From NCBI GenBank assembly GCA_003157895.1, contig PMKW01000194.1, forward strand, positions 2,505-9,556: a stretch of DNA of 7,052 bases. The letters are read 5' to 3'. The translations under genes and the position numbers were made by a program. Source of the stretch: Methanoregula sp. Its GTDB lineage: Archaea > Halobacteriota > Methanomicrobia > Methanomicrobiales > Methanospirillaceae. Positions 6,300-7,052 of the stretch are shown here, in pieces. Below the pieces are notes generated by a model. That model was not told where the DNA came from and ran no database searches. It saw only the letters and a program-made list of their open reading frames with translations. Numbering within the stretch: position 1 is the first letter of the stretch; each line of letters opens with the position of its first letter.

Positions 6300-6844
6300 A
6301 GGTGATAGGTATCGTCGGGCTTCCCGCAAGCGGCAAAAGTGAGTTCTCGAAGATTGCGACTGGGATGGACATACCCGTCATCGTCATGGGTGACATGATC
6401 CGGAGAGCGGTGAGCAAAGCGGGCCTCGAGCCGAATGACACCAATTTCGGGGCAACGGCGAACCGTTTGCGGACGGAAGGGGGCATGGATGCGATTGCCC
6501 GGCTCTGTATCCCGGAGATCCAGAAGCAGTCCGCGCCCATTGTCCTGATCGATGGCATTCGCGGCGATGCGGAAGTTGCGTTGCTCCGGCACCATTTTTC
6601 CCGGTTTACTCTTATCAGCATAGACTCGTCGTTCGAAAAACGACTGGCCCGGATTACCGTCCGCGCCCGATCCGATGATTTCACCTCCTCCGATAACCTC
6701 AGGAACCGGGATGAACGCGAGCAGAAATGGGGCCTTTTAAACGCTTTGAAAAGTGCCGATCTGCATATCAGCAACGAGGGCTCGCTTCAGGAATTTTCGC
6801 AGGCAGTCCACGCACTTCTCGAGCAGATAGGACGTGATCCATGA
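6296..6844 (+). CDS. UPF0200-type P-loop nucleotide kinase-like protein
   Basis: This 182-residue cytosolic P-loop NTPase has the size and pattern of the archaeal UPF0200 family, related to dephospho-CoA and adenylate kinases (COG0237-like). Walker A is GLPASGKS (8-15). MGDMIRR (31-37) resembles a substrate-binding motif. LIDGIRG (84-90) is the Walker-B-like strand. An arginine-rich lid follows (R123, R125, R138, R141), and ADLHISNEGS (154-163) matches the late strand of this kinase group. The substrate has not been established as far as I know. Archaeal dephospho-CoA kinase has been assigned to a different (DUF359) family, so a CoaE label would be unsafe. ATG 6296 is backed by a strong SD. 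The gene overlaps both neighbours by 4 nt (ATGA), implying translational coupling with the radical SAM protein and the TIM-barrel protein. It is GC-rich, unlike the gene before it. Confidence 0.85.
   Translation: MKVIGIVGLPASGKSEFSKIATGMDIPVIVMGDMIRRAVSKAGLEPNDTNFGATANRLRTEGGMDAIARLCIPEIQKQSAPIVLIDGIRGDAEVALLRHHFSRFTLISIDSSFEKRLARITVRARSDDFTSSDNLRNRDEREQKWGLLNALKSADLHISNEGSLQEFSQAVHALLEQIGRDP
6829..6839 (+). promoter_or_regulatory. Strong Shine-Dalgarno of the TIM-barrel gene
   Basis: AGGACGTGATC matches the anti-SD complement AGGAGGTGATC at 10 of 11 positions and ends 1 nt before ATG 6841, so the AGGA core is 8 nt from the start. It decides the start of the last gene and supports independent re-initiation at the overlap. 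Confidence 0.65.
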
Positions 6845-7052
6845 GCCTCAGACCGTTCTTCTCCTCATCCGCTAAGGTCTGGGAAGATATCGCATGGGTG
6901 TATGAGATTGAGAATGCCGGGTATGCCGGATGGGAAATCGTTGCAGACGGTAACTACCGGCTTGACAATCCGGCATGTTTTAAGAAGATTAGGGAGGTGA
7001 TAGCCAGTACAAAACTCGGGGTTACGGTCCATGCACCCTACGGTGACCTGAA
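6841..7052 (+). CDS. Sugar-phosphate isomerase/epimerase-like TIM-barrel protein, N-terminal 70 residues, 3' end beyond window
   Basis: The frame starts at ATG 6841 inside the previous stop (ATGA overlap) and is open to the window end. The 70 complete codons show the first beta-alpha units of an AP-endonuclease-2/xylose-isomerase-like TIM barrel (COG1082-like). YEIENAGYAGWEIVADGNY (21-39) is the early strand with the conserved G-x-E/W-I pattern, and VTVHAPYGDL (61-70) is the next strand, with the histidine typical of metal-dependent members of this fold. Uncharacterised methanogen proteins of this type exist (the MJ1311/MJ1614 sort), and the reaction is not known. The Met start is supported by the near-perfect SD. 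Operon position suggests a role shared with the radical SAM and UPF0200 proteins. Only about a quarter of a typical barrel is visible, so the subfamily cannot be fixed. Confidence 0.78.
   Translation, partial: MSLRPFFSSSAKVWEDIAWVYEIENAGYAGWEIVADGNYRLDNPACFKKIREVIASTKLGVTVHAPYGDL

Overview
The window reads as a piece of chromosome from a mesophilic methanogenic archaeon, most likely Methanomicrobiales (Methanoregula/Methanosphaerula-like). The grounds are a VAT/Cdc48-type AAA+ ATPase, a short (425-residue) archaeal-type ThiC, a UPF0200 P-loop protein (an archaeal family), TATA-box-like upstream elements in place of bacterial -35/-10 boxes, and SD sequences resembling GGAGGTGATC. The genus is inferred from protein character only.

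Left half, minus strand: two ring-shaped protein-remodelling ATPases lie head to tail. The 805-residue Cdc48/VAT-like protein (3899 to 1482) is followed after 140 bp, which hold a terminator-like hairpin and a TATA element, by the first 447 residues of ClpB disaggregase (1341 down to the window edge). The Cdc48-like protein has both ATPase sites intact. In the D2 ring, however, the pore-loop tryptophan is glycine and a second pore arginine is serine. It also carries a helical C-terminal extension and has no HbYX proteasome-docking tail.

Middle: a divergent intergenic region (3900-4088) separates the Cdc48-like gene from thiC on the plus strand. It carries a palindrome, direct repeats and a TATA-like element placed so that thiC may be transcribed with almost no leader. 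ThiC makes the HMP-phosphate pyrimidine of thiamine and ends in a CX2CX3C cluster motif.

Right part, plus strand: three genes form an apparent operon with two successive 4-nt ATGA overlaps. They encode a NrdG2-type radical SAM protein, a UPF0200 P-loop kinase-like protein, and the beginning of an AP-endonuclease-2/xylose-isomerase-like TIM-barrel protein that runs off the end. The joint job of these three is unknown; this is the best candidate for an undescribed unit here.

Base composition is mosaic. Hand-counted 60-base samples give 33-45% G+C in the Cdc48-like gene and as low as 23% inside the radical SAM gene, against 68% in thiC and 63% in the UPF0200 gene. No tRNA, rRNA, insertion sequence or CRISPR array was seen.
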